A stretch of DNA of 64,000 nucleotides from Brevibacterium paucivorans (GCF_016907735.1 NZ_JAFBCP010000001.1:1364001-1428000); one strand, 5' to 3'. Shown: positions 16,113 to 25,150, counted from the first letter of the stretch. Made by a program: numbers and translations. Notes: generated by a model not told the origin, from the sequence alone.

Positions 16113-16766
16113 CTAACCCAGGCCCTTGAGCCGCTTGGCCAACTTAAACGCCCGCGCCCGCCGGAACTGTTCACTCACCGCCCGGCGATCCGGCTCCATC
16201 CACCACTCCTGGCAATACTGCTCATACAACCCACGCCACGTGTCCACGAAATGCGCGCGACACACCTCGGCCTGCGAATCCCACAACCGCACCAAAAGCG
16301 CGTCACCGGTCACCAGCTCATAGCCACGCTCAGCCTTCTCATCCACGTGCGACGACACGGGCTTAAACGCGCGCACATCATTGCTGACCAGCACATCCAT
16401 CCTGCCCTGCCACGCGGCAACATCAAGGTGCGCATCGTCGGGGTCCTTGACGAAACCCCTCCGAGTCATGTCCATGCTGGCCATATCCAGGTGCTGCATC
16501 GACTGCCGTCGCGCCTCAAACGCGCCCCCAATCTGTAGGCGGGTCCGCTCCCGGTACACGCGCCTGAGCGCCGGCCGTAGTTCTTCTAAGATCGCCGAGG
16601 TCGTAAACAGTTCCAGCGCGACGCCGCCCCGCGCGCCGTCACCCCGGCCACCACCTCGGCCGCTTCCCTGGGAAACACCACCCAGTTCACGCATCGTGAG
16701 CAACCCCAGCCACAGAAGATCCGACACCAGCACGCTGGTGTCGACCAACGCCCGAAGCCTCGCCAC
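16113..16766 (-). CDS. PIN-domain protein, putative nuclease
   Basis: 217 residues from GTG 16766. N-terminal LVDTSVLVSDLLW gives the first PIN acidic residue, and KDPDDAHLDVAAWQGRMDVLVSNDVRAF gives the D-D and S-N-D acidic residues of the Mg2+ site. PIN proteins cut RNA or DNA. An unusual Gly/Arg loop (SQGSGRGGGRGDGARGG) is inserted near residue 32. The C-terminal third is basic and aromatic (EQYCQEWWMEPDRR), unlike compact VapC toxins of about 130 residues. No antitoxin gene adjoins it, so a toxin role is not supported. It is the last gene of the minus-strand run that begins at crtB. Confidence 0.7.
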   Translation of the reverse strand: MARLRALVDTSVLVSDLLWLGLLTMRELGGVSQGSGRGGGRGDGARGGVALELFTTSAILEELRPALRRVYRERTRLQIGGAFEARRQSMQHLDMASMDMTRRGFVKDPDDAHLDVAAWQGRMDVLVSNDVRAFKPVSSHVDEKAERGYELVTGDALLVRLWDSQAEVCRAHFVDTWRGLYEQYCQEWWMEPDRRAVSEQFRRARAFKLAKRLKGLG

Positions 16767-16793
16767 TAAACCGACCCCACTACAACACCCGCA

Positions 16794-17981
16794 CTAGAAC
16801 ACTGTGGCCAGACGTGCCACGCCTTCTTCGATGACATCCGGTTCCGCAGAAACGAACGTTAAACGCATGGACTGGTAATTGGGGTTTTCCATGTAGAACG
16901 GTGCCCCCGGCACAAAAATGACACCAGCGTCAATAGCCTTGTACACCAGTTCAGACGTGTCGTAGCGCTCCGGCAGGTACACCCACACGAACATGCCACC
17001 TGAGGGTTCGGCAATGTAGGACCCGGTGGGCAACACCCGGTCCAGCGCATCAACCTGGGTGCGCATGCGCTGGCGGTAGGTTTCACGCACCGGCTCCAGT
17101 TTCTTGTCCAGGTCGTTCGTCTCCAAGTAGTGCGCAACCGCTAACTGGTCAATCGTTGAGGACTGGATGACGGTACCCTGCTTGGTCACGGTGACACGTT
17201 CCAGGATTTCGTCGGGCCCGTGGATCCACCCAATACGCACCCCAGGCGAGAGCACCTTAGACAAAGACCCCAGGTAGAACGCCCGGTCAGCAACCCGCGG
17301 GTCGGCACTAATCGGTTGCACCCGCTCGTCCGTGAACCGCAACTCCGAATACGGGTCGTCCTCAATGAGCCACATGTCCGACTCGGACAGCACCTGCGCA
17401 ATGTGATCCCGCCTGGACGCCGGCATGGTGATCCCGGTGGGGTTCTGAAACGTGGGAATCGTGTACAGCGCTTTGGGGCGGTAGTAGTGGATCGCCGCCT
17501 CAAGGGCTTCGGGCACGATGCCACCTTCGTCGGTGTCGATCGCCACGAACTCGATCCCGTGCATCCCAAACGCCTGCAGGGCAGACATGAACGTGGGATT
17601 TTCACACAAAAGAACGTCACCCGGGTTAAACAGGGTGTGCGCCAGCAGGGAAATCCCCTGCTGAGAGCCCGAGGTGATAAGGACGTTGCTCGCTTCTGCA
17701 CTGATCCCGGTTCCGCGAATCCGCTGCGCTGCGGCTTGGCGAAGTTCCCATTCTCCGTCGGTGACACCGTACTGCATGGCGCGCCCACCTTGCGTGTCGA
17801 ACACGTGTGAGTACGCGGCCTTCATCCCTTCAACGTCGAAGAGTTTTTCGTCTGGGTGCCCACCGGCGAAACTAATGATGGCCGGGTCGTGCGCGATCCT
17901 AAACAGTTCCCGAATAGGGGACGGTGGCATCTGTGAAATGCAGTCATTTAGACGCGCTCGAATTGGTTCCATGTGAGTCAT
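16794..17981 (-). CDS. PLP-dependent aminotransferase, class I/II, 2-aminoadipate/aromatic type
   Basis: 395 residues. Fold type I features are FAGGHPDEKLF near the N-terminus, VLITSGSQQGISLLAHTLFNPGDVLLCENPTFM, TIPTFQNPTGITMP, IEDDPYSELRF and the PLP lysine in LGSLSKVLSPGVRIGW, with a substrate arginine in SMRLTFV. This is the LysN/KAT-II-like group, which moves amino groups among aminoadipate, kynurenine, aromatic or branched substrates; the substrate cannot be chosen from sequence. It is 50 bases after the asparaginase gene and 27 before the PIN gene, all on one strand, so co-transcription is likely. Confidence 0.9.
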   Translation of the reverse strand: MTHMEPIRARLNDCISQMPPSPIRELFRIAHDPAIISFAGGHPDEKLFDVEGMKAAYSHVFDTQGGRAMQYGVTDGEWELRQAAAQRIRGTGISAEASNVLITSGSQQGISLLAHTLFNPGDVLLCENPTFMSALQAFGMHGIEFVAIDTDEGGIVPEALEAAIHYYRPKALYTIPTFQNPTGITMPASRRDHIAQVLSESDMWLIEDDPYSELRFTDERVQPISADPRVADRAFYLGSLSKVLSPGVRIGWIHGPDEILERVTVTKQGTVIQSSTIDQLAVAHYLETNDLDKKLEPVRETYRQRMRTQVDALDRVLPTGSYIAEPSGGMFVWVYLPERYDTSELVYKAIDAGVIFVPGAPFYMENPNYQSMRLTFVSAEPDVIEEGVARLATVF

Positions 17982-18031
17982 GGTAAACCGAAAATCCGAG
18001 GTGTAAAGAATCCGCTAAGGGCGGCAAAAAA

Positions 18032-19015
18032 CTACTGTCTGAAGTAGCTAAATACGTCCTCAATTTTTGTGCCCGACTCCAACGCCAGAATGGTGAGAAT
18101 TCGGGCTTTTCGGGCGTCCAACCGGCCGGCGGGAATCATGCCGGCAGCCTGCAAATCGAGTTCCGCGCCGGGGTATCCGTAGGTCGTCTCCAACGTGCGC
18201 CCCGCGCCGGTTCGCGCGCAGTACACCACCGGCATCTGCGTGGCCAGCGCCGTGACCCGCTCAAGCACGTTGACGGAAACGTGCCCGCCACCCACACCGG
18301 CGAGCACCGCCGCGCTGTACCCGGCCTGCTTGAGGAAGTCGACATAGGCCAGCGAGTCGTCCAGCGTGGCCTCCACGAGTGCCACCTGCGCCTTTTGCCC
18401 CGAGGTTGCGCGAGTGAGCGTGCCCGGCAGGGTCGCGGGCATGTGGAGGAACACCAGGCGGTCTTCGCTCACCCAGCCCAGTGGGCCTGCCCCGGGACCG
18501 GAAGAAAAGGGCGCGGCCGAGGTGGTATGAGTCTTGCGTACGAGCGACGGGTCGTGGACCTCATCTGCGAAAACGAGAACGGCGGGCAACATGTGAAGGC
18601 GCGGGTCCGCTGCTGTGATGATGGCTGAACGCACGTTCGCCGGGCCGTCAGTCCCGGGAAGCGTGGGGTTGCGCATCGCGCCGGTGGTCACGATAGGAAT
18701 ACCCGAATCGTTCATGAGCGACAGCGCGAACGTGGTCTCTTCTAACGTGTCGGTGCCTTGCGTGAGTACGACCGCCGTGGCGCCTTCTTCGCGCGCTTTC
18801 TTAGCCGACTCGACAACCTGACTCACGTGGTCCAGCGTGATCGACCCGGACCCCACCTGCGCCACTTGTTCGTACGTGACGTCGACGGGGAAGGGGAGCG
18901 TGTCGATCCGAGCGGTTTCGACGATCGCCTGCGCGGTTGCGCTGGGCGCGACCCCACCAGTGTCGCTGGCCGTTGACGCGATGGTTCCACCAAGAGCAGC
19001 AATGTGAATCCTCAT
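18032..19015 (-). CDS. L-asparaginase
   Basis: 327 residues. The two catalytic threonine motifs are plain: ALGGTIAST (residues 7-15) and VVLTQGTDTLEETTF (T-D and, downstream, the lysine in the KTHTT region). The family hydrolyses asparagine to aspartate and ammonia. There is no signal peptide, so it should be cytoplasmic. Its ATG overlaps the crtEb stop (ATGA), giving translational coupling to the carotenoid cluster. TATGGT also lies six bases before the ATG, the same leaderless layout seen elsewhere in the window, so it may have its own promoter as well. Confidence 0.92.
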   Translation of the reverse strand: MRIHIAALGGTIASTASDTGGVAPSATAQAIVETARIDTLPFPVDVTYEQVAQVGSGSITLDHVSQVVESAKKAREEGATAVVLTQGTDTLEETTFALSLMNDSGIPIVTTGAMRNPTLPGTDGPANVRSAIITAADPRLHMLPAVLVFADEVHDPSLVRKTHTTSAAPFSSGPGAGPLGWVSEDRLVFLHMPATLPGTLTRATSGQKAQVALVEATLDDSLAYVDFLKQAGYSAAVLAGVGGGHVSVNVLERVTALATQMPVVYCARTGAGRTLETTYGYPGAELDLQAAGMIPAGRLDARKARILTILALESGTKIEDVFSYFRQ

Positions 19016-19893
19016 GCTCTCACCATACTGCTCCAGATCATGAGCATGGTGACGAAGAATCCCACGGCGTAGTTGAGCGGAATGAACAGTTTCCAGCCCG
19101 CATTGGCCGCCCCCGAGGTGGTATCAGTGACCTGCCAGAACCGTCCCGTGTTGAGAATGTACGGAATGGCAAGGAGCGCGCCCAACCACACGGGGAACGG
19201 CGTGAACAACACCAGCCCGCCAGCCACAACGTAGAGCACAACCGCTAACCGGACCGTGGCACGAGCCCCCAGTACTGTGGCAATGGACGCTAAACCACCC
19301 TCACGGTCAGGCACTACGTCTTGAACCGCGCCAAGCGCATGGCTGGCACATCCCCACAGGAAGAAAGCAAGCAGGGTGAGAACGACCTCGGCGGTGGGGG
19401 TGGCCCCCACCAGCGCCAGACCAAACCATGCGGGGGACGAAAAGTGGGTGGACGAGGTGAGCGAATCAAGGAACGGGACCTCTTTAAACCGCAGGCCCGC
19501 CACCGAATATGCCACCACCGCGAACATGCTCAACACGAAGACGCCCAGCGCCCACCAGTTCCCCTGCTCCAGTCCCACGATTATGGACCTGACCAGGAAA
19601 TACGCCACAAACGGCAGGGCGCTCACAGTGGCTGAGACCAGGATGAAACGGTGCCGTGCGGGGTTGACGAGCGCGCCTTCGACCCCGCCTTTGCGCGGGT
19701 TGTGGACGTCCGAGGCGTAGTCGAACACGTCGTTGACCCCGTACATCACCAGGTTGTACGGGATTAAGAAGAACAGGCAGCCCAGCCACAGGTCCAGTCC
19801 CAGGGGCCCGCCGGCCAGCACGTACGCGGCGCCGAATGGGAACGCGGTGTTGATCCACGAAATCGGGCGGCTGACCTCGAACAACGTGCGCAC
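19012..19893 (-). CDS. crtEb: Lycopene elongase / UbiA-type prenyltransferase for C50 carotenoids
   Basis: 293 residues from GTG 19893, overlapping the crtYf stop by one base (TAGTG); the open frame extends upstream only as a shadow of crtYf. It is a membrane protein with about eight hydrophobic segments. The UbiA aspartate motifs are NDVFDYASDVHNPRKGGVEG (N-D-x2-D-x3-D) and QDVVPDREGGLASI. In Corynebacterium, CrtEb adds prenyl groups to lycopene to give flavuxanthin, which CrtYe/Yf cyclise to decaprenoxanthin. Gene order and the cyclase subunits next door support the same role here. The final C50 product (decaprenoxanthin or sarcinaxanthin type) cannot be told. Confidence 0.92.
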   Translation of the reverse strand: MRTLFEVSRPISWINTAFPFGAAYVLAGGPLGLDLWLGCLFFLIPYNLVMYGVNDVFDYASDVHNPRKGGVEGALVNPARHRFILVSATVSALPFVAYFLVRSIIVGLEQGNWWALGVFVLSMFAVVAYSVAGLRFKEVPFLDSLTSSTHFSSPAWFGLALVGATPTAEVVLTLLAFFLWGCASHALGAVQDVVPDREGGLASIATVLGARATVRLAVVLYVVAGGLVLFTPFPVWLGALLAIPYILNTGRFWQVTDTTSGAANAGWKLFIPLNYAVGFFVTMLMIWSSMVRA

Positions 19894-20237
19894 TATGAGT
19901 CCTTCCGGTCGTGGCGGGCTGTGGTGGGGGTGCCTGCGCGGTCGCCACCTGTGCCCAGCAACTCCCACAGGGCGGGTAGTGCCAGTGCAGTGAACACCAC
20001 GTAGGCCAGGTCTTCGACCGGCATGAGGCCCAGGCGGATCCCCAGCGTGTGTTCGTTGGCGTAGAAGAACAGGCCCGCGGCGATCATGAGGTTGTCGAAA
20101 ATCACCGTGAGTATCACCAGTCCCACCAGGCACGCCCAAAAACCGCCCCGCGAGTAGCCCGGTGTGCGTGCCCTGGCCAGCATCAGGAGCGCGACCGCGG
20201 GAATGAGGAAGAACACGTTGAAAAGGGTGTAGGTCAT
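19893..20237 (-). CDS. crtYf: C50 carotenoid cyclase subunit
   Basis: 114 residues from ATG 20237, overlapping the crtYe stop as ATGA. Three hydrophobic segments are visible (TLFNVFFLIPAVALLML; WACLVGLVILTVIFDNLMIAAGLFFY; DLAYVVFTALALPALWELL). FDNLMIAAGLFFY and MPVEDLAYVVF are typical of the heterodimeric actinobacterial lycopene/C50 cyclases. It should form the membrane cyclase with CrtYe. A short hydrophilic tail (RAGTPTTARHDRKDS) ends the protein. Confidence 0.92.
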   Translation of the reverse strand: MTYTLFNVFFLIPAVALLMLARARTPGYSRGGFWACLVGLVILTVIFDNLMIAAGLFFYANEHTLGIRLGLMPVEDLAYVVFTALALPALWELLGTGGDRAGTPTTARHDRKDS

Positions 20238-20545
20238 GGGCGGGCCACCAACTTCGCCAAACCGTAGAGGTTCATGGTGAGCCAGCACAAGAAAAACAAG
20301 AAGAACAGCTCTTCGACCGGCAAGTGCGGGGCCACGTTTATCCCGGTCATGTAGGGGGAGTCGCCTCGGTGGAAAACGCCTGCGCCGATTCCCACGAAAT
20401 CCCACGCCAACAAGCTGAAAAACCCCGCCCCGTGGACCACGGCAGCTCGGCTGGGGTGCGCGAACCAAAACAGCTTAAACCGCGCATCCAGGATCGCCAT
20501 TCCGGCGATGGAAAATAACAGGAAGCCCAGATACGCCCAGCTCAC
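20234..20545 (-). CDS. crtYe: C50 carotenoid cyclase subunit
   Basis: 103 residues from GTG 20545, overlapping the crtI stop as GTGA. It begins VSWAYLGFLLFSIAGMAILDARFKL and has the conserved PHLPVEELFFLFFLCWLTMNLYGL block with the P-x-E-E motif of this cyclase family. Three membrane helices are expected. It pairs with CrtYf to close the ends of the C50 chain. All start-stop overlaps in this run point to one transcript. Confidence 0.92.
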   Translation of the reverse strand: MSWAYLGFLLFSIAGMAILDARFKLFWFAHPSRAAVVHGAGFFSLLAWDFVGIGAGVFHRGDSPYMTGINVAPHLPVEELFFLFFLCWLTMNLYGLAKLVARP

Positions 20546-22056
20546 AGCGCCTCCACCGCGTTGTGCGCGCTGATCAGACACATGGGCAACCCAACCCCGG
20601 GGGCCGCGAACGCGCCCGCATGAACCAGGTTGTCCACGTGCGGTGCGCGCACGGGATACCGGAACATCGCCGACTGAAACAGTGTGTTCGCCGGTCCCAA
20701 CGCCGTTCCTTGCCACGCATTGAACTGCGTGGTGAAGTCCCCCGGCCCCCTCACCTTCTTCACCAGCAAGTGCGACTCCAAATCCGGCACACCCACCCGC
20801 TCACCCAGCGACTCGATCACCCGGCTGGCATAGTCACCCAACTGTGCGCCCGTAAGATGTGCGCTCGCCGGTGCAGGAATGAGCACGAACAGGTTCTCAC
20901 ACCCCGGCGGCGCCACCGTGGCATCCGTGCGACTGGGCGCGCACACATACGCCGAGGCCGGCTCCGGCAACTGCCCATCGACGAAAATCTGGTCGAAGTT
21001 CGCGTCCCAGTCGCGAGTGAAAAACAGATTGTGATGCTCCAGCGCGTCCAGTTTGCGATCCACTCCCAGCAGAAGCGTCACCGCACCAATCCCCGGGTCG
21101 CGTTTACCCCAGCCGCGGACGCTGCGGGTGCGCCTACCGGGTGGCAAGAACGCGGTGTCCAGGTGGTGCAGATCGCACGCCGCGATCACGTTCCGAGCCG
21201 GAAATACCTCCAGCCCAGCCCCGCCCGAGGTGGTACCCGGCACGGTCCTGGCGACCACCTCGGCGATGGTGCGACCTTCCAACGAAAGCGACACCACCTG
21301 GGTTGACGTGCGAATATCCACCCCGCGGGCCCTAGCCAGGCGAGTGAGTGCCCGCACGATCTCATACATGCCACCGCGGGGGTAGCGCACGCCGTCCACC
21401 AAATCCAGATAACTCATGAGGTGAAACAGCGACGGGGCGCGGCGCGGTTCGGTTCCCAAAAACACCGCCGGGTACCCCAAAATCTGGCGCAAAAGCGGGT
21501 GTGTCACGGTGCGCGAAACCATGGTGCTCAGCGGGGTGGCCAGGAACCTCGGTAGTCGGTGGGCACGCCGTGCCACCTGGGGTGACACGAACTCCCGCAC
21601 GGATGCAAACCGGGTGTACAGGAAGTGCTCAAGCGCTAAGTCGTGGGTGTCGCGCGCGGACTCAACGTAGGCGTCCAACGCCGGACCCACGCCCGGCTCC
21701 AGCTGCTCAAACAGCGCGCGCACGCCCGCGTAGCCGTGCGGAACATCGACGGTGAGTTGGGGTGCGGAGTCCAAGAGACCTCGGTCGCTCACCCGGTACC
21801 CGGGATCCAGGGTGACCAGGTCAAGGTGCTCAGCAATATCCTCACCCACCGCGGCGAAGAACCGCTCAAACACCTGCGGCATGAGGTACCAGCTGGGCCC
21901 GGTATCAAACGCGAACCCGGCCTCGTTGCGCAGCCCGGCACGGCCACCCACCTGCGGATTCTTCTCCAGGAGCGTCACCTGATGTCCCCGGTCAGCGGCC
22001 AGAATTGCGCTCGCCAGCCCGGCAACCCCGCCACCAATGACCACGGTGTCACTCAT
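20542..22056 (-). CDS. crtI: Phytoene desaturase
   Basis: 504 residues. The FAD-binding motif VVIGGGVAGLASAILAADRGHQVTLLEKNPQVGGRAG opens the protein, DTGPSWYLMPQVFERFF follows, and the bacterial desaturase signature lies near the end as NLVHAGAFAAPGVGLPMCLISAHNAVEAL. It introduces double bonds into phytoene to give lycopene. It overlaps crtB by eight bases. The family usually has about 500-550 residues, so it is full length. Confidence 0.96.
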   Translation of the reverse strand: MSDTVVIGGGVAGLASAILAADRGHQVTLLEKNPQVGGRAGLRNEAGFAFDTGPSWYLMPQVFERFFAAVGEDIAEHLDLVTLDPGYRVSDRGLLDSAPQLTVDVPHGYAGVRALFEQLEPGVGPALDAYVESARDTHDLALEHFLYTRFASVREFVSPQVARRAHRLPRFLATPLSTMVSRTVTHPLLRQILGYPAVFLGTEPRRAPSLFHLMSYLDLVDGVRYPRGGMYEIVRALTRLARARGVDIRTSTQVVSLSLEGRTIAEVVARTVPGTTSGGAGLEVFPARNVIAACDLHHLDTAFLPPGRRTRSVRGWGKRDPGIGAVTLLLGVDRKLDALEHHNLFFTRDWDANFDQIFVDGQLPEPASAYVCAPSRTDATVAPPGCENLFVLIPAPASAHLTGAQLGDYASRVIESLGERVGVPDLESHLLVKKVRGPGDFTTQFNAWQGTALGPANTLFQSAMFRYPVRAPHVDNLVHAGAFAAPGVGLPMCLISAHNAVEAL

Positions 22057-22903
22057 GTGCCCGCCCCCGCCGAGGTGTCGCCCGGCTCATCGCTTTCGCG
22101 GCCAGTGCCGCTTTTTTGGCTGACGGGACTGAGATGCGTGTGCGCATGAGTTCACTGGCGGGAACCTGTTCGATGCGGTCGGTGAGTTCAGCGAAAAGGT
22201 CGTGTGCGATGAGCACACCCAAACGGGCGCGACCGGGGAGCAGGTCGATTGCCGGGCGGGCCACCGCGAGTTTCTGTCTGATGCGCGCGATCTCTTCACG
22301 TTTCACCTGGTCAGTGAGTTCTTGGGCCACATAAGTGCGGTTGAGTACGCGGGCGTCGTGCCCGTAATCGCGTAGGAAGTTGATCCGTTGGAACGCGTTA
22401 CCCAAGGCCCGCGCACCTTCTTCCACTTGTAGCGATTCTGGAGGTGCGCCACGGAAAAAGATACGGACGCACATGAGGCCGACGACCTCGGCGGACCCAT
22501 GGATGTACCTGTCCAGATCCAGGGGCGGCTGACCTTCGATGTCAGAACGCATCGCGTCAAAGAACGGGGCCCACAGTTCGCGGGTGATACCGCACTGCCG
22601 GGCAGTGTGCGCGAACGCGTGAACGGGCATGTCCGTGGAGAAGCCGGTGCGTGCTGCGGACTCGAGCCGGTCCTGGAAGTCATTGACCAGCGTGAGCTGA
22701 TCGTGTGGGGAGGCGGGGGCTGCGCCGTCGACGATCTCATCGGTGATGCGCACAATCGCGTACAGTGCGCGAATGCGGTCGCGGTCGGGGTTCTTCAAGG
22801 CCGAGGTGGCTAAAGAGAAAGACGTGGAGTAGCCACGGATCACGCGGCTGGCAACCGAATAGCTCACCCGCGTGTATGTATCGAACCCGGAACCGAAACT
22901 CAT
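22049..22903 (-). CDS. crtB: Phytoene synthase
   Basis: 284 residues. The two aspartate-rich motifs of trans-isoprenyl head-to-head synthases appear as RITDEIVDG and NFLRDYGHDA, with YSTSFSLAT near the N-terminus. It condenses two geranylgeranyl diphosphates to phytoene. It is the first gene of the crtB-I-Ye-Yf-Eb run. No GGPP synthase (crtE) or MarR/TetR-type cluster regulator adjoins it, so the precursor must come from a gene elsewhere. The 58-base gap to the divergent membrane-protein gene must hold its promoter, but no clear hexamers stand out. Confidence 0.96.
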   Translation of the reverse strand: MSFGSGFDTYTRVSYSVASRVIRGYSTSFSLATSALKNPDRDRIRALYAIVRITDEIVDGAAPASPHDQLTLVNDFQDRLESAARTGFSTDMPVHAFAHTARQCGITRELWAPFFDAMRSDIEGQPPLDLDRYIHGSAEVVGLMCVRIFFRGAPPESLQVEEGARALGNAFQRINFLRDYGHDARVLNRTYVAQELTDQVKREEIARIRQKLAVARPAIDLLPGRARLGVLIAHDLFAELTDRIEQVPASELMRTRISVPSAKKAALAAKAMSRATPRRGRAHE

Positions 22904-22961
22904 GGCCCCATCTTTTCATGTGCCCGTACAGTGGAGACGGAGCACTAACGAAAGGACTGGA

Positions 22962-23510
22962 ATGCGGCTGGCCGGAAAGATCATTTTCTTCATAGGAATT
23001 ATTGGGCTCGTGCTTGTGATTGGCGGCGCGATTTTCATGGGTGTGTTCAGCTTTGGCAAAATCTCCTCAACGACTGACAGCCTGAAAACGTTCAATACTG
23101 AGACGACCATTGATCACGACGGTGAATCGAACCTCACGGTCTACGCACGGTCATCTGGGGCAGCGACTTCGGTGTCGACCGACTGCACGGTCGAAGGGCC
23201 AGGTGGCGAAGCCATGTACAAGGGTGGTTCGTCAGGCCATTACTCCAGCGGTTCGGATGGAGAGTGGCACTACGCCGGTTCGTTCGAAGCGAAAACCGCG
23301 GGGAAATACACCGTCACTTGTGGCGGAGCGTTGAGCGATGAACAGCTTATGGTGGGTCCTCCGATCGGGCTAGGGTCAATCTTTGGTCTAACAGGGGCCG
23401 TGCTGATTGGAATTTTTGGCGGCTTTGCCTTTGGTGGTCTGACCATCCTGGGGCTCATCTTGTGGATCGTAGGACGCAACAAGCAGAAGAAGCAGTTTGG
23501 CCCTGCCTAA
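22962..23510 (+). CDS. Two-TM protein with extracytoplasmic domain (paralog 1)
   Basis: 182 residues from ATG 22962, behind AAAGGA. TM1 spans about residues 7-28 (IIFFIGIIGLVLVIGGAIFMG). The external domain, about residues 30-130, is rich in S, T, G and Y and has two cysteines (STDCTVEGP and YTVTCGGAL) that could pair. TM2 is a long Gly-rich stretch, residues 135-172, followed by a basic NKQKKQ tail. The next gene encodes a clear paralog (shared HDGESxxxVY, W-HY-GSF, G-YT-TCGG, QLM-GPP). I do not recognise a named family; an envelope sensor or scaffold is possible, but no function can be given. Confidence 0.75.
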   Translation: MRLAGKIIFFIGIIGLVLVIGGAIFMGVFSFGKISSTTDSLKTFNTETTIDHDGESNLTVYARSSGAATSVSTDCTVEGPGGEAMYKGGSSGHYSSGSDGEWHYAGSFEAKTAGKYTVTCGGALSDEQLMVGPPIGLGSIFGLTGAVLIGIFGGFAFGGLTILGLILWIVGRNKQKKQFGPA

Positions 23511-23564
23511 AGTACAGCGTTTCTTCATGCGCGGTCACGCGGGCACAAGTTTGAAAGGAAAACT

Positions 23565-24116
23565 GTGGAAAAAGCCGGACGGATCTTCTTCTACGCAGGA
23601 ATCATTGGGCTTCTGCATGTGTTTGCTGGCGCGAACATCGTGGGCGGTTTCTGCGGTGTGGTATTGGCAGCGCCCGGTGCCCAATTGAAGCCGTTCACCA
23701 ACCAGATCACCTTCGAACACGATGGCGAATCGTCCTTCGCTGTTTACGGGTCATCGCGTGCTGCAGCGGATGCGGTGTCAAAAGAATGTAAGGCCCAAGG
23801 GCCAAAATACAGAGCCAAACATTGGGGTTATGGGTCAGGCACAGTCATTAGTGTTCGTGGCCAAGGGTGGCACTATGACGGCAGTTTCTCTGACAGCGCT
23901 CCTGGAACATACACCATCACGTGCGGTGGGGTATTGAAAGATCAGCAGCTCATGTTTGGTCCCCCAATGCATTGGGCAGCCAAAGTGGGAAGAGTGATGA
24001 ACATGGTGGCCGGCGTGACCGGAATCGTTGTGTTCGCCGGGGTCACCGCCTTGGGATTCATCATGTGGATTAGAGGGCGCGAAGCACTGGATCAACCGTC
24101 ACCGCTATTTGGGTAA
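23565..24116 (+). CDS. Two-TM protein with extracytoplasmic domain (paralog 2)
   Basis: 183 residues from GTG 23565, with GAAAGGA upstream. It shares its plan with the preceding protein: TM1 near residues 7-30, HDGESSFAVYGSS, a cysteine in SKECKAQGP, GWHYDGSFSDSAPGTYTITCGG with the second cysteine, QQLMFGPP, then TM2 and a short tail. Overall identity looks around a third. TM2 lacks the long Gly-rich run of paralog 1, and a further cysteine (GGFCG) lies in TM1. The pair arose by tandem duplication; function unknown. Confidence 0.75.
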   Translation: MEKAGRIFFYAGIIGLLHVFAGANIVGGFCGVVLAAPGAQLKPFTNQITFEHDGESSFAVYGSSRAAADAVSKECKAQGPKYRAKHWGYGSGTVISVRGQGWHYDGSFSDSAPGTYTITCGGVLKDQQLMFGPPMHWAAKVGRVMNMVAGVTGIVVFAGVTALGFIMWIRGREALDQPSPLFG

Positions 24117-24135
24117 ACATCAGCGTTTCAGATGT

Positions 24136-24864
24136 TCAGCGTTTCTTCTTGCGCGGCCGCTTAGGCGTTTCACCAACGATGCGGGCGGAGGTCGATCCAC
24201 CGGTGTGCTCGTTGCCGGCTTTACCGTTGCCGACTGTACTGTTTCCGTTTTGCCCGTTGCCGGCTTTCACCTCACCAGCCTGCGCCGTTGATTCTGGCTT
24301 CCCACCGGCATCAGCTCCGCCGTCCTTCGCTTGAGCCTCGCGGGCCAATCGGGCTTCACGCCGGGACATGAACTGCCCGGTTCGTTGCTCACCCGAAGTC
24401 GGCTGCACCCCAGGCACAATGCGGGGGCCACGGTTGGAAGGCGCGCGACGTTCGGCAGTTTTAGGGTTCCCGTCTGACACCAACCTAGCCTGACCGCCAC
24501 TGTGCGGGTGTAAGGCCGGGTGGGCTTTAAACCCAATGAGGATTCCTTCTGTGAGCACCAGAAGAACAGCCAAAATGATCGCTTCGATATGTAACCCGGC
24601 TACTACTAGCCCTGCAACAGCTAACGCGTAAAGCAGTACACGTGATGCCACGACCGCGATGGGGCTGCGGAAAAATGCGCGAGACGACGCGAACAGAGAC
24701 CACACCGAGGTAGTAGCGATCAGCGCCAAACCTCCACACAGAATGCCTAACCATCCGCGCCCAAAAATGAGGAACGCAGAGTACGTGATGGCTCCCCAGC
24801 TGAGTGCCTCGGCAAAGTAGTGGAGCGTGTGAACGACCTTAATGAACTGCGTCATATCGCGCAT
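24136..24864 (-). CDS. DUF2568 (YrdB-like) membrane protein with a long hydrophilic tail
   Basis: 242 residues; the start may instead be the ATG three codons in (24855). Residues 8-125 hold four hydrophobic helices with a DUF2568-like pattern (LHYFAEALSWGAITYSAF ... GWLGILCGGLALIATTSVWSLFASSRAFFRSPIAVVASRVLLYALAVAGL). Residues 125-242 are a charged, Gly/Asn/Lys-rich tail (AGNGQNGNSTVGNGKAGN, ending RPRKKKR) not usual in the family. Function of DUF2568 proteins is unknown. It is convergent with the preceding membrane-protein pair and divergent from recQ. Confidence 0.65.
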   Translation of the reverse strand: MRDMTQFIKVVHTLHYFAEALSWGAITYSAFLIFGRGWLGILCGGLALIATTSVWSLFASSRAFFRSPIAVVASRVLLYALAVAGLVVAGLHIEAIILAVLLVLTEGILIGFKAHPALHPHSGGQARLVSDGNPKTAERRAPSNRGPRIVPGVQPTSGEQRTGQFMSRREARLAREAQAKDGGADAGGKPESTAQAGEVKAGNGQNGNSTVGNGKAGNEHTGGSTSARIVGETPKRPRKKKR

Positions 24865-25150
24865 TCTACGCTCTCACATGTGCTCAAGCACGGCCAGGGT
24901 ATTTAGAGCCGCGGGTATGGCTTCGCTACCCTTATCTTCTGACGCCCCGGGTCCACCGGAAGATCTCCACATCCACCGCGTTGCCACAACGGCAACGGGT
25001 GCTGACTGCTTAACGATGATCCAGATTTTGACCGTCGGTCTCGGATTTTCACCGTCCCCGGAACTTGTGGATAAACATAGCCCTGTAGCCAGGGGAAAGC
25101 AATTCGTGTGTAGCGCGGCGAGTAGTGTGGAGATAACCGGGAGGAACCAC

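Noticed and set aside
16113..16766. PIN protein as a VapC toxin
   Set aside because: It is 217 residues, has extra regions, and no antitoxin gene adjoins it.
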